Positions 27,807-37,884 of a DNA stretch of 37,884 bases are shown piece after piece. The stretch covers positions 307,220-345,103 of the forward strand of contig ML977023.1 in NCBI GenBank assembly GCA_010015675.1, written 5' to 3'. This DNA comes from Byssothecium circinans. Taxonomy: Eukaryota; Ascomycota; Dothideomycetes; Pleosporales; Massarinaceae. Within the stretch, counting starts at the first letter, position 1. The number at the start of each line of letters is the position of its first letter. The notes under the pieces are model-generated. The model was not told where the DNA came from and searched no databases. It saw nothing but the letters and a program-made list of their open reading frames with translations. The translations under genes and the position numbers were made by a program.

Positions 27807-30182
27807 ATGGTAGCTCCTACTACTCTATGTGCCACTAGTAGCGCTAGTACGCCTGCTTTAAGTCTAGCATTAGTAATAGCTAACTAGGCTAACTAGTTAT
27901 AGTAATAGGCTGAACAGATTAATAGATTAATGCAAGCAATTGCTTAACTCTAGGCTAAGGACACTATACCCTATAGAAAGATTACGGCGCTAGAGAAGTA
28001 TAATAGAGGATGAGATAGCTTAAAGCTATTCCTTACTAACATGGATTTATACTATTGCTTTAATGCCTTAACAGAGGACTTAGATAAGATCCTTATAGCT
28101 AGTATACACTTAAAGGATAAGGCAGCTACTTAGATGCAGCCCTTTATAGATAACTATCTTATGAATAAGATAAGGTATTACAAAGATAACATGAAGACTA
28201 TCTTTAAGAGCTGGACAGCGTTTAAAGATAAGATTTAGAAGGTATTTAGAGAACTTAACAAAGAGACCTAGATAGAGTAAAAGATATCTTAGATCTAGTA
28301 GGATAGGTTAGTTATAAGGTATGTAACAGAGTTTAAACAACTATAGTTAAAGATTAATTAGGATAATGCGCTGTTGCGCACAGCCTTCTACAATAGGCTA
28401 AAGGAAACTGTTAAGGATAGCATAATCTATCATAATAAGCTAGAAGACTTATAAGACATAATTAACCTAGCCACCTAAATTAATAATAGGCTCTATGAAT
28501 AAGCAATGTAGAAGAAGTAATAGGATATAATAGTCATTCTTAATTCTAGAAGACATAGAAAACTAAAGGTACCATAATATAGCTAGGATAGTAATGTAGT
28601 AATGATAGACAAAGTCTAATAAAAGAAGTAGTTTAATAAGGGCAAAGGAAGATAGCTAGATAGCCTAACCCATGAATAATGCTAAGAACGCTTTAAGAAG
28701 ATGGCATGTCTCTAATGTAGTAAAGTAGGACACTTCCGTAGAGATTACCTAAAGAACTAAGGCTAGGCTAGTAAGCTTAGAGTGGTCAAGATTAGGATAA
28801 TTAGGTTTAAGATAATAGGACCTAAGGAGGGAGAATTAGAGGTACTATACTAGTAGCCTACTCCTTGCCCGCCTTTAGAACTAGATTAGGTGAAACCCTC
28901 TAATAATGACATTAGTAAAACGGACCCTAAAACACTCTTTAAAGAGTTCTAAGAGTCACTAAGCCTAAGCTAAGGTCTAGCTAAGAATAAAGTGCTAGAC
29001 TAGGTGGTTTAATAATGGCTAGACGCTAAAATATGCTAGAGATGCGCTAGCACCACGCATGAAGGACTAACTTGCGCTATACCTATATTAGTATACGGTG
29101 GAGAAGCTAGTAAGGTAGTAGTAGAGGCTATGCGAATCTAGGACCTACACGCGATAGGGGAACACATTAGGGTAGAGGTACCTAAGAAGAATCCTTACTA
29201 GGAAGCTAATTAGTACTAGTGCTAGGTAAACTAATGCCTCTACCATAAACGTGAATAAGATAAGGTGAAATAATAACCTAGGAGAATATCATACATCATG
29301 ATTCTAGATAAAGACTGTCTAGTAGCAGCTTGCTATACTTATTACTTCAGCAAATAGCAATAGCAATATAAACGTATTAGGTGGCATAAGTGCTATAATA
29401 AGCACTACTAGGTGCATTAGCTAAGCAAGCATATTATAAGATATTAGCTGGTAGGACCTATAGATAGGAAGACACTAGAATATAATGTTAAAGACTACTA
29501 ATATCAACACCCCTTAGGGCACCCTATAAGCTAAGAGCATGAAGGAATAGACTGGGCACAGTGTAAGATGATTCTTAACTATATATTCTACATGCTCTAC
29601 AAAGAAGAAGCCGCGTAGGATAAGAGAGGTTAGGACCATGACCTACTTATAGTAAAAGAATGCCTAGATGAGGATTATAGACGCTATGCACTCCCTACCC
29701 TTCCTTATAAATCTAGGAAGGAAGCTTAATAGAGGAAGTAGGGCGATTCTAGATAATACTAGTAAAAGATGCTAGATAATTAGCACTAGGAAAGGGTAGC
29801 CTAAGGTGATAAGCTAGTAAACATAACTTAATCCCTTATAAGGCTAGAATCCCTAGCACCTATCAATGCCATAAAAAAGGAAAGTCACGATGACTTACCC
29901 TATAAATAATGCTTTGATAACATGTGCTAGGCACATCTCTTAGAGAAACTTTGAAAAGGTTTCCTAAAGAAGGAAGAAGCAGAGATAGGACATGGATACC
30001 TATCTTAGATAGCATGCTATGATGACAGCTACTTAATACACCTATCTAATAAACAAGGATTAGGTTAGTTTCTAAAGAAACCTAGGGGATTAAAAAACTA
30101 GGATGCCACTAGGGATAAGGTCACGCTGGCGAGAGCATTCCTATAATAACCCTTTATAACGTATGACACCTAGATCTACTAG
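27807..30182 (+). pseudogene. long Gag frame with CCHC knuckle and extra C-terminal region
   Basis: ATG 27807, 40 bases after the 5' LTR, opens MVAPTTLCATSSAS. The frame stays in register for about 792 codons to near 30182, interrupted only by TAG/TAA/TGA stops mostly at Gln or Trp positions. The capsid-like part includes TALEKYNRG.DSLKLFLTNM and IRYVTEF. A CCHC knuckle lies at 28707-28748 (C-L-stop-C-SKVGHFRRD-Y; the last Cys is now Tyr). After it a further 1.4 kb in the same frame is rich in Cys, His, Trp and Lys (RWHKCYNKHY) before protease begins. Usual Gags have 300-500 codons. The role of the extra region is unknown. Confidence 0.75.
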
Positions 30183-30184
30183 TC

Positions 30185-33100
30185 CATTAACTAAAGGTAG
30201 AGGTGCGCGTATACAGACGTAGGCTTATAGCACTAGTGAATAGTAGAGCTATATAGATGATTATCTCCCTATAAGTAGTTAAGAGATATAGTATACCTTA
30301 TTAGGATAAGGAACGCCTAATATAAGTAGTATTAGCTAATGATGGACTAATGTCCTATAGCAACAGATTCTTAAGGTTAGAGACCTAAGAAGTATTATTC
30401 CACGTACTTAGAATTAAGGACACAACATCCCTTAATATCATAGATCTTAGTAAAGAAGATATGTTAATTAGTTATAATTAGCTTAGGAAGTATAATCCTA
30501 CTATTAATTAGTAGAAAGCTATGATATTTAGCTAAGAACTAGCGCGTAAGGTTGCTAGAATATGCTACGGAAGATTGAGCCTAGTAATCTAGAGCTCACC
30601 TAGTTAGACTAGATAGATTAGCAAGATATCACCTTATAAGATTAAGAGAATCTATAAGAAGGACCCTTTATAAATAGGAGTTATCTAGATATAGAGAGTT
30701 ACGCCCATGAAAGATGAACCCTAACTAATAATACTACTAGAATACAAAGAGTTTTAAGACCTATTTAAGGAAATAGAAGAAACTGCATTACCAGATTACT
30801 AGGAGTAGAATCATGAGATTCACCTAGAAGAAGGCGTAAAGCTACGCCTAGGACTAATATACCTACTTATATTTAAACAGCAGCTAGAGCTGCGGGAATA
30901 CATTAAGAAGAACTTAAAGTAAGGATACATATAGGAGAGTGTAAGCTTAATAGCTTTACTAATTCTCTTTATCCTAAAGAAGAATGGAAAGCTATAACTC
31001 TATATAGATTATAGATAGCTAAACCACGTTATAAGGAAGAACTATTATCCCCTTCCTCTAATCTAGGAACTTATAGACCGCCTCTAAGGAGTTAAGTAGA
31101 TTATAAAATTTAATGTATAAGATAGATTCTATCAAATATAGATAGCTAAGGGCTTTAAATAGCTAATGGCCTTTAAAACTTAGTATAGACTGTATAAGTA
31201 TATGGTTATACCCTTTAGACTACTAAATGCACCTATAACGTTTTAGGCACTTATTAATAGAGCACTTCACGAATACTTAGATATCTTTGTAACTACGTAT
31301 CTAGATAATATACTAGTGTATACCTTAGGAACACTTAAGGATTACATTAAATACGTTAAGAAAGTGCTTAAGAAGCTTAGGGAGTATTAATTACCCTTAT
31401 AGCTAGAAAAATACGAATTCTACGTTATAGAGATAGATTACCTAGGATTTATTATCTTACGAGATAGCATCACTATAGACCTAAAGAAAGTCAAAACTAT
31501 AAAGGAATAGCTAAAACCTAAGATAGTTAAGGACGTGTAATCCTTCTTAGGATTTACTAACTTCTACTAGAAGTTTATTTAGGGATACTTAAAGACTACA
31601 GCGCCTCTTATAGAGATTACTAAGAAAGAAAAAGGATTCTATTAGGGACAAGAATAGTAGAAGGCTTTTAAAAAGCTTAAGGAATTATTCTTATCAGCCC
31701 CTATGCTTTAGATGCACGACCTGGAATGACCACTGCGAGTAGAAATGAATGCATTAGACTATGCCCTAGGAGTGATTCTCTTATAGTAGGGCAAGGATAA
31801 GAAATAGAGACTAGTATTCTACTATTCTTAGAAGTTCTTAGGAGCAGAACTTAACTATAACGTTTACGATAAGGAACTACTAGCGATAGTAGACGCCTTT
31901 AAATAATAGTAAGCCTAGTTAGTAGGTGCTAGACACTAGGTAGAGGTGTATTTAGATTACTAGAACCTAATAAGTTTTATAATAACTAAGAAACTTAACT
32001 AATAATAGGTTAGATAGGCTATGATAATAGTAGATTATAACTTTAAAGTCTACTATCACCCAGGATTACTAAATAGAGCAGTAGACGCTCTTAGCTAAAG
32101 ATTTAACCTTTAGGAGATAGACAGACCTATCACGCATAACGTAGTCCTATGAAAGGATAGAGATGATAGTTTAGGCTATAACTAACTATGACTATTCAAA
32201 GGAACTCTAGTTGAACGATTAGCTAAGGTAACTAAGGTTACATGGTTATAGGATAAGAAGCTTGATAAGCTTACCTAGGAGCCTAATGGACGCTAATAAG
32301 TCTAAGGGGATAGAGCGTGAATACTTATCTAAAGGCTACATAAGTCTAAGGAATATAGACACCCTAGGATTAATGAAATAGTTTAATAGGTCTTAAATAA
32401 GTACTTGATCCCTAATGTATGAAAAACAGTTTAAAACGCGATAGGTAACTGTTTAGCCTATTCTAAGAATAAGCCTAAGAGATATAAGCCCTATAGATTA
32501 CTCTAATTACTTAAACTACCCGTACGCCTATAGATTAGCGTTATGATGGACTTTATTATAAAGCTCCTAAAATTATTAGAACCTAGATTAGTACAGCTAT
32601 GCAACTTAATATTAGTAATCATTAACTAATTAACTAAAGCATTAATATTCATACTAATAGAAGAGATAGTTATAGCTAAGGAAATAGCTTATAAAGTAAC
32701 TAAAGCACTTATTAGCTAATATAGTGTACTAGAATAGTTTATTACTAATCATGGAATACTGTTTACCTCTAAGTATTAGAGCACATTCCTAGCGAAGCTT
32801 AGAGCTAATAAGAAGCTCTTAACTAGCTTTCACCCATAGATAGATGGTTAGATAGAATAAATAACCTAGACACTAGAATAGTATCTAAGGATATATGCTA
32901 ATAAGCTATAGGACAACTAGGTTAAACTCCTACTAACGGCATAATTAGCTTATAATAGCATGAGGTCCTTAATAATAGGATACTTACCGCACTACGTAAA
33001 TTATGGATATAAGCTGATTGCTTATCAAGATCCTAAGGACGTTAAAAGTCTTTTAGCTAGAGCTAATGATAAGGCACGACTACTTCGCAAATTACATAAT

Positions 33101-33619
33101 AAATTAAGCTAATAAATTACTTAACGGAACCTTATAACAGCTAGATTAGTGAATAAGAAAAGGCTTAAGGGACTAACCCTTAAAGAGAGGGATAAAGTTT
33201 TCCTATTATGAAAAAATTTAAAAACTAAATAGCCATGTAATAAATTAGATAACCTCTAAATAGGACTATTCTAGATCTAAGAGGTTAAGGGACCTATCAC
33301 GTTTAAGCTAGAACTCCCTAAAAGTATGCGCATATACCTTATCTTTTATAAATCCCTCCTTAAACTAGCACCACTAGACGCTAAGGTTAAGACGCGAATT
33401 AAACTTAAGGACGAAGATTATAAGGTTAAAGAAATTAGGGACCTATAGAAATTTAAGCGTTAGTAGAAGTACTTAGTCAAGTAGAAGGACTAGCTAGATA
33501 GCTAGAATACCTAAGAACTAATATAGAATCTTATAGGCTATAAGGATTTAGTAAAGGAATACTACTATTAGTATCTAAAGGCAATGATTCTAGTTCTACT
33601 AGGAAAGCAGAAAAGTTAA
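30185..33619 (+). pseudogene. Pol: protease, reverse transcriptase, RNase H, integrase, chromodomain
   Basis: Reads in the -1 frame relative to Gag. Protease near 30220 has ALVNSRA, where DSG would be expected (both changes are G-to-A), and ends ISYN.LRKYNP. RT includes NGKLWLCIDYR-like text and YLDNILVY at 31298 (YLDD with one D-to-N). RNase H has NALDYALGVIL near 31750. The integrase has CLACSKNKPKRYKPY, then VMMDFI (32540), FITNHG (32735, D-to-N) and HP.IDG.IE (32835). The chromodomain (about 33410-33570) reads DYKVKEIRDL, KYLVK and NTQEPIQNLIGY. TAA at 33617-33619 is the probable end. Many in-frame stops at Gln/Trp codons and altered catalytic residues make it inactive. Confidence 0.88.
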
Positions 33620-33757
33620 AGGATAAGGAAGGATTAAAAGAAGGATTAGAAAAGGAAGGAAGATTAGCCTGCGGCTAGCCTAGGTTAGTTAGTAATCTAG
33701 ATTACGGCGATAAGGGAACTTTAGTGGCACCTAATAAGATTCCCTAGTAGAGCCCTT

Positions 33758-34150
33758 CTAGATGCCTATCTTCTTCTTAAGAGCCTCTAGCTTAGTAATA
33801 GACGCCTTTTTATCCGTAAATAACTCCTGCTCTTTATTAGTAGTTAAGTCTAACTAATCTTCTAGATCTAACTTTTAATAATTAAGCTTAACTTTATGTT
33901 ATTTAACCTCCTAAAGCTTACGATGAAGCTGTTAACGCTTCTAAGCAAGGGCAGTGAACTCTTCCTTAGAAGGGAAGAGAGAACACTTCGCCCTAGCTAA
34001 GACGCACTTAGCGCAATTGCCCTCCAATGACAAGAGATAATGAAGGCTCTTCTTATAATAGTGACGACATGGTTTCGCTACAACATGGTCTATAGCTTAG
34101 ATTTAGGTAAGGTAAGATTGTTTACGATTAGTTAATAGAACCTTAGGCAT
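33758..34150 (-). pseudogene. antisense 130-aa frame: Zn2Cys6-type cluster plus coiled coil, RIP-inactivated
   Basis: Opposite to Gag-Pol, between pol and the 3' LTR. ATG at 34150 and TAG at 33760-33758 enclose 131 codons in one frame. Eight internal stops (codons 16, 18, 70, 73, 80, 84, 92, 99) are all TAA/TAG, each one C-to-T step from CAA/CAG. Residues 28-56 fit C-x2-C-x6-C-x7-C-x2-C-x6-C: C28, Y31, Y38, C46, C49, C56; both Tyr codons are TAT, one G-to-A step from TGT in a TpG context. Residues 57-130 are rich in Lys/Glu/Leu (KEEFTAL; KASITKLEALKKKIG) with a likely coiled coil. In known families, a Zn2Cys6 cluster with a coiled coil binds DNA as a dimer. Function inside a retrotransposon is inference. 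The start codon is 151 bp from the 3' LTR. Confidence 0.7.
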
Positions 34151-34287
34151 AGTTAGGTAAGAGATTATAGAACATCTAAGGAGGATATAATCTTATAGTT
34201 AATGGGAGAGACAGGTGCTTCTTATATTAGCTATAGATAGAAGTGGCGCAGCTACTAGACCTCTTTAGTTAGTAGGACGATAACCCT

Positions 34288-34298
34288 AAAGAGGGGGA
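34288..34298 (+). other. polypurine tract of the chromovirus
   Basis: AAAGAGGGGGA just before the 3' LTR, the expected plus-strand primer site. Confidence 0.75.
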
Positions 34299-34301
34299 TA
34301 A

Positions 34302-34787
34302 TGTTATAAATAAAAAGGATATAAGGTATCTAAAGCTAGATAGTGCAGCGTAGAAGGTGTTAAGCCTAGAGGATAGCTATACGATAAGGCGCGAGGTAGG
34401 GTTACGTTAGTAGGTTAAGTGACGTGCTTAGTATGCTACGTGCTAAGAGGACGTAGTAGACGTAGCACCTAGTGCTTAGTCTAATATGCGTGCTACGGAC
34501 GTAGCAGGCGTAGTAGACGTAGTAGGACTTATTAAAGGAATAGAATAAGTAATATAAAGACTAGATAGGTTTCCTTTCTTCTCCTTTCTAGTTCTTTGTA
34601 GTTAACTCTCTATAGTTTATCTCTTACCTAGATTAATACTTAGTTATTCTATAGTTTGTTATAGAATTAGTTACTTTCGCACGTTTACCTCTTAAACTAC
34701 TAAAGTACACTACTTGACGTATACACTATATACTAACCTACCTCCCCTTACCTAGATTAGGTCAGGCTAGTATACCCCTCGGTAACA
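34302..34787 (+). repeat. 3' LTR
   Basis: 486 bp, TGTTAT...GTAACA, same length as the 5' LTR and followed by the target duplicate CTAAG at 34788-34792. Confidence 0.92.
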
Positions 34788-34792
34788 CTAAG

Positions 34793-35465
34793 GTTACTTT
34801 ATTCCTAGTTATCTATAGTCTTTTAAGTATAATATTATACTTCTTCTTTCTCTTAGTAATATATAACTAAATATCTTTAATATACCTATAGACATTTATC
34901 TTTATCTAGGCTACTTTTATAACCTAGGAACACTTCCTTTATATTCTAATTATAGCTTAGTAGATAGGGAGATTAGTATATAAGAGGTTATAATAATTTA
35001 GAAACTTTATAGAGATAAATCTAAAGGTTAGGCACCTAGTATTAAGTAAAATAAAAGTATAAGATTCTTTATTAATAAATAAGTATAAAGTAATTAGACT
35101 CTTATCTAGCTAACTTTAATAAAAATTATTACAATTCTACCTTAGATTCTTATATTATAACCTTCTTTTCTTCTCTTAGCTATAACTATTACTAAGAGAG
35201 ACTATTTTTCTAAATCTATTATTATAGATTCTTTCTTAGCTTTTTTATCCTTTTTTTTTTAATCTTCCTAGACTTTACCTCTATAGTAGGAGTAGTAAGA
35301 GTAAAGGAGTATTTTATAATAAAATATCTACTCTTCTTATAGTATAGGTACTTTTAGTCTTTTATATACTAGTTCTTAATATTTTTAAAGACCTACTAAG
35401 CCTACTTTTTTTTTATCTTTATTATAAGAGTTCTCTTTTTTATCTCTTCTATAAAAGCCTTATAT
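34793..35465 (-). mobile_element. old Ty3-type retroelement relic, protease region
   Basis: The minus strand reads SYTFILLNTRCLTFRFISIK, a RIP-altered form of the fungal Ty3 protease motif in which D-T-G-C is expected, then NLPIYYAIIRI and VYRYIKDI. On the minus strand it leads into the RT-start relic at 27281-26662, so one older element was split by the chromovirus. Extremely AT-rich. The boundary with normal-composition DNA near 35465 is sharp. Confidence 0.55.
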
Positions 35466-36477
35466 ATGCCTAGTGAGCCAGCGTAGCTCACACAACTCCA
35501 ATTCGGCTCACGGTATGGGATATTCGTAGAGGGAACGCGTGTTTAGTAGCCAAAGCAATTATATTCTTTTCTGTCCTAAACAAAGAGTGTAGTGTACATG
35601 GCGTCCCCCCCTAGTAGGTGTTGAAACCAGCTACTGTATACCAACCTAACCCCGTGACCATAGGTTGAGCTATTAGTCACTCTATGCCACGGCACATAAC
35701 CTCCCATGCCTATAGCATCGCCCCCTGATGCTGCAGCCAAACCAAACCAATTCTCCTCAGCTATAGCCTAAAAAGAAACAACTAAAAAATCAACTCCATA
35801 AGAAAGAGAGAGAGAGAGAGAAAAACAAAAGGAAAAGAGGAGAGAAAGGAAATTCTAACTGCCACAGGCAAACCGTCTTACATCTCTATCCTGTCATCGT
35901 CGCTGTTCTCCTCCTCAGGCACATCAGGAATCCTATCCTAGTGGAACTTAGCCTGACGGCGCTCTGATAGATCCTGTCCGCAAAGGCGGAGAAACCTGTC
36001 AACAGCCTAATTAACTGTCACCGTTTAATGGTTTCCCGCCCTTCTGCGGCCCTGCGCCGTCCTTGCCGTCTTTTCAGCCCCTCTCCTCGTGCGACTGCGC
36101 TCTACTATTCACTGTTTACATGTTTTACCCGCGTTCATTCGCTATAATCCCCTCATCATTCCTGGTCATTTTAGCGGCGACGCCGGGTATTTTTGTTTAA
36201 CACGCGGCGTGTCACCCGTCTATATGCGGGAATATGCCGCATTTCCGCAAAGGACGGTATATTTCCCTGTGGTGGCGGTGGTGATGGTGGTTGAAAAACA
36301 TCTCATCTATTCTAAACGCCCGCGCCTCCCATGCCTTATTCTAATAAATACACCATTCTTATTTTCTTTCCCTATAACTGGCCTTCCCCCTCCCTTGCCT
36401 TATTCCTACAGCCGCCCCATGGCTGCAGCTTGTTGTCGGCGTTGAGATGGGATTGCGACTTAGGGGGATAGCTATCG
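35466..36477. other. mixed region next to the Gag-like frame; (AG)n at 35805-35820
   Basis: Contains a small hairpin GTGAGC-CAGCGTA-GCTCAC at 35473-35491 with a third GGCTCAC at 35505, and a 16-base (AG) run. A minus-strand stretch (about 36010-35898) reads FLRLCGQDLSERRQAKFH and ends with an acidic tail (PEEENSDDDRIEM), perhaps the C-terminus of the decayed element to the right. 36089-36445 is open on the plus strand but unconvincing. Confidence 0.35.
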
Positions 36478-37750
36478 CTAGCGGTTTAGGTCAGCTTCTT
36501 TGACATATTGATGAGGAAGATGTCGCAGTCGTTCTGCTATGCGTGGTTGCGCGCTATCCTCCTTAGAGTCTAGATCGTTGGGATCATCTTCGTCACTATC
36601 CTCTATTTCATTAACTAACTCTTTACTGAAATCCTCTACCGGTGGCGGGTCCATCCATTAGTGTAACAAGTGCCATGTGTCTTCATCCCATTAATTTGGG
36701 TAGCCCTTGACGAATTCAAGCTATAGTACGTGATCACGTTACATCCTGTGGTGGGCTTGGCGGTGGTCGCCAGGGTAATATTGGTCACATCTCATCCAAT
36801 AAGAGGCTACCGGGTGCACCTAGTAGCGTCTAATTAGAGAAGAAATCTAGAGTTATTACCGTGGCGACTATCGTATACGGTCGTGTTTAAGAAAGTTTTG
36901 ACTATGTTCGTTTTAGCGACTCCGGCCTATGTGTGTGGTTCAGCGGCATCTTTGGAAGCTCTTTTCTGCAGTAGCTCCTGAAGAGGCTTTTTGAAAGTGG
37001 GGTGAGCAAGAAGGTTTCTAATAGTGAGGCCCTTGACTTCTTAGGTCAGCGTGGCAATGAGGGTCTGGTCGGTAGTTATGTTAACAGCGTTCTTAATGGA
37101 TTCCTTATTAGTCGCTGCAAACCGCACTCCTCTTTTAGCAATGCGAGGTGGGTTCGTATGGTTGAAGGGAGAATTCCATTAGCTTTCGTCTTTAAATGGC
37201 TGGATAGTTTCTGGTGAGTCGGAGTTGATTCTACGCTAGATTTGGTCGATTAACGGGTCCCTTTCTCCTGTTCCATAACCTGGCCAGCAGCAATGCAATT
37301 AGTGAGGTAGACGGACATGTTAGTGTAGTACTCCGTAATAGGTGGTAGGTGTTTCGCGCATTCATTAACGTAGGTCTCAAGGTACGCGCGAGTACCATAG
37401 CGTTGCCCCATATCCATGTCTTCCTAGTTGTCCTTCATTTTGCTCTAGACACCTTCCCAGTTATTCTTTATGAATTAGGGAAACCGCATCACTATCTTCC
37501 TAATCTTCGTTAAACACTAATCTAGCAACATCTGCAGCCTATCCCCATCCGTCCACGCTGCGTTCCAAGCCATACGGTTGTACGCCTCTAGCCATTCTGA
37601 CACATTGTGCCCCTTAAAGATATCGAGATAGCTCCGTGGGGGCTTCGGCTTAATGAGTGCTGGATAGGGGCGTGCCTCTGACATCCTTCTAGTTCGCAGT
37701 ATATATCCTGTTGATTCATTGTCTGATTCTTGATCTGACATAAACGTCAC
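36478..37750 (-). pseudogene. Gag-like frame of a decayed retroelement
   Basis: ATG 37750 opens MTFMSDQESDNESTGYILRT, then YLDIFKGHNVSEWLEAYNRM and ETYVNECAKHLPPITEYY, the style of a retroelement Gag. TAG/TAA at likely Trp/Gln codons break it. At about 37.2 kb the best frame shifts (SIKNAVNITTDQTLIATLT, then KGLTIRNLLAHPTFKKPLQE). The end is acidic (VNEIEDSDEDDPNDLDSKED) followed by IAERLRHLPHQYVKEADL and a stop at 36478. No reverse transcriptase is seen in the window. It could be a non-autonomous element or a domesticated gene now decayed. Family not recognised. Confidence 0.45.
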
Positions 37751-37884
37751 GCTTAATGCTCCCTGGCCGTGAGTGCTAGTTCATGTAGCTCTTGAATGGT
37801 TTTTCAGGTGGTTGAAAGTTACTAAAACGATCAGCCACCTTCCACAGCTGCTCCCTGGCCGTGCCGTGGTTTTGTGCTGCTCCC

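Larger units (their letters stand above)
27282..34787 (+). mobile_element. Ty3/gypsy chromovirus-type LTR retrotransposon, complete but RIP-inactivated, 7506 bp
   Basis: Two 486-bp LTRs begin TGTTA and end GTAACA. The 5-bp target duplication CTAAG is present at 27277-27281 and 34788-34792. Internal order is long Gag with CCHC knuckle, protease, reverse transcriptase, RNase H, integrase, chromodomain, then an antisense frame, and a purine tract AAAGAGGGGGA (34288-34298) before the 3' LTR. Protease-RT-RNase H-IN order defines Ty3/gypsy, and the chromodomain the chromovirus branch. It inserted into an older minus-strand Ty3 relic. Fungal chromoviruses are usually about 5.5-6.5 kb, so this one is long. 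Confidence 0.92.

Noticed and set aside
36089..36445. 118-codon plus-strand open frame
   Set aside because: No domain and poor coding character; it lies next to minus-strand element remnants.

Overview
The window looks like nuclear DNA of a filamentous ascomycete, most likely a Dothideomycete of the Pleosporales type. Short 46-54 bp introns, a UstYa-like (DUF3328) oxidase, a fungal F-box protein and a Zn2Cys6 protein support this. So do pogo/Fot1 and Ty3 elements whose stop codons are nearly all explained by C-to-T or G-to-A change at CpA/TpG, the mark of repeat-induced point mutation (RIP). Species level cannot be read from the sequence.

Layout. 1-2030: the 3' end of a pogo-type transposon, a 424-bp MITE with 90-bp inverted ends, and the N-terminal stub of a cytochrome P450 cut off by AT-rich RIP-like DNA. 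2.8-10.9 kb: the gene-bearing island, with a 211-aa coiled-coil protein (+), an F-box protein (-), a four-exon UstYa-like protein (-) and a two-exon secreted GMC oxidoreductase (-) whose intron is best read as GC-AG. 11.4-12.9 kb: exon-like remnants. 13.2-16.5 kb: a minus-strand gene with coiled coil, Zn2Cys6 cluster and CCCH finger, split by a 2.3-kb nested transposon that contains a 1.86-kb RIP-degraded Fot1-like element. 16.5-18.9 kb: no gene recognised. 18.9-22.7 kb: two tandem full-length pogo elements, each with a 528-codon frame closed only by in-frame stops. 23.2-24.5 kb: a small membrane protein gene (DUF4499/TMEM254-like) and a possible small two-exon gene. 25.7-37.9 kb: a repeat block with a TIR element containing an assembly gap, an old minus-strand Ty3 relic, a complete 7.5-kb Ty3 chromovirus (486-bp LTRs, CTAAG target duplication) inserted into that relic, and a decayed Gag-like frame on the minus strand.

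The most unusual item is in the chromovirus. Between pol and the 3' LTR it carries an antisense 131-codon frame. This frame matches a Zn(II)2Cys6 cluster followed by a Gln/Lys/Glu-rich coiled coil, with two of the six cysteines now Tyr (TAT) and all eight internal stops at CAA/CAG-type sites. The element also has a very long Gag frame (about 792 codons). An antisense regulator-like gene of the same domain type as the split host gene at 13-16 kb is the best candidate for something undescribed.

The UstYa-like and GMC genes lie next to each other on the same strand, with a P450 stub nearby. This could be the remains of a small oxidative secondary-metabolite cluster, but no core synthase or precursor gene is visible here.
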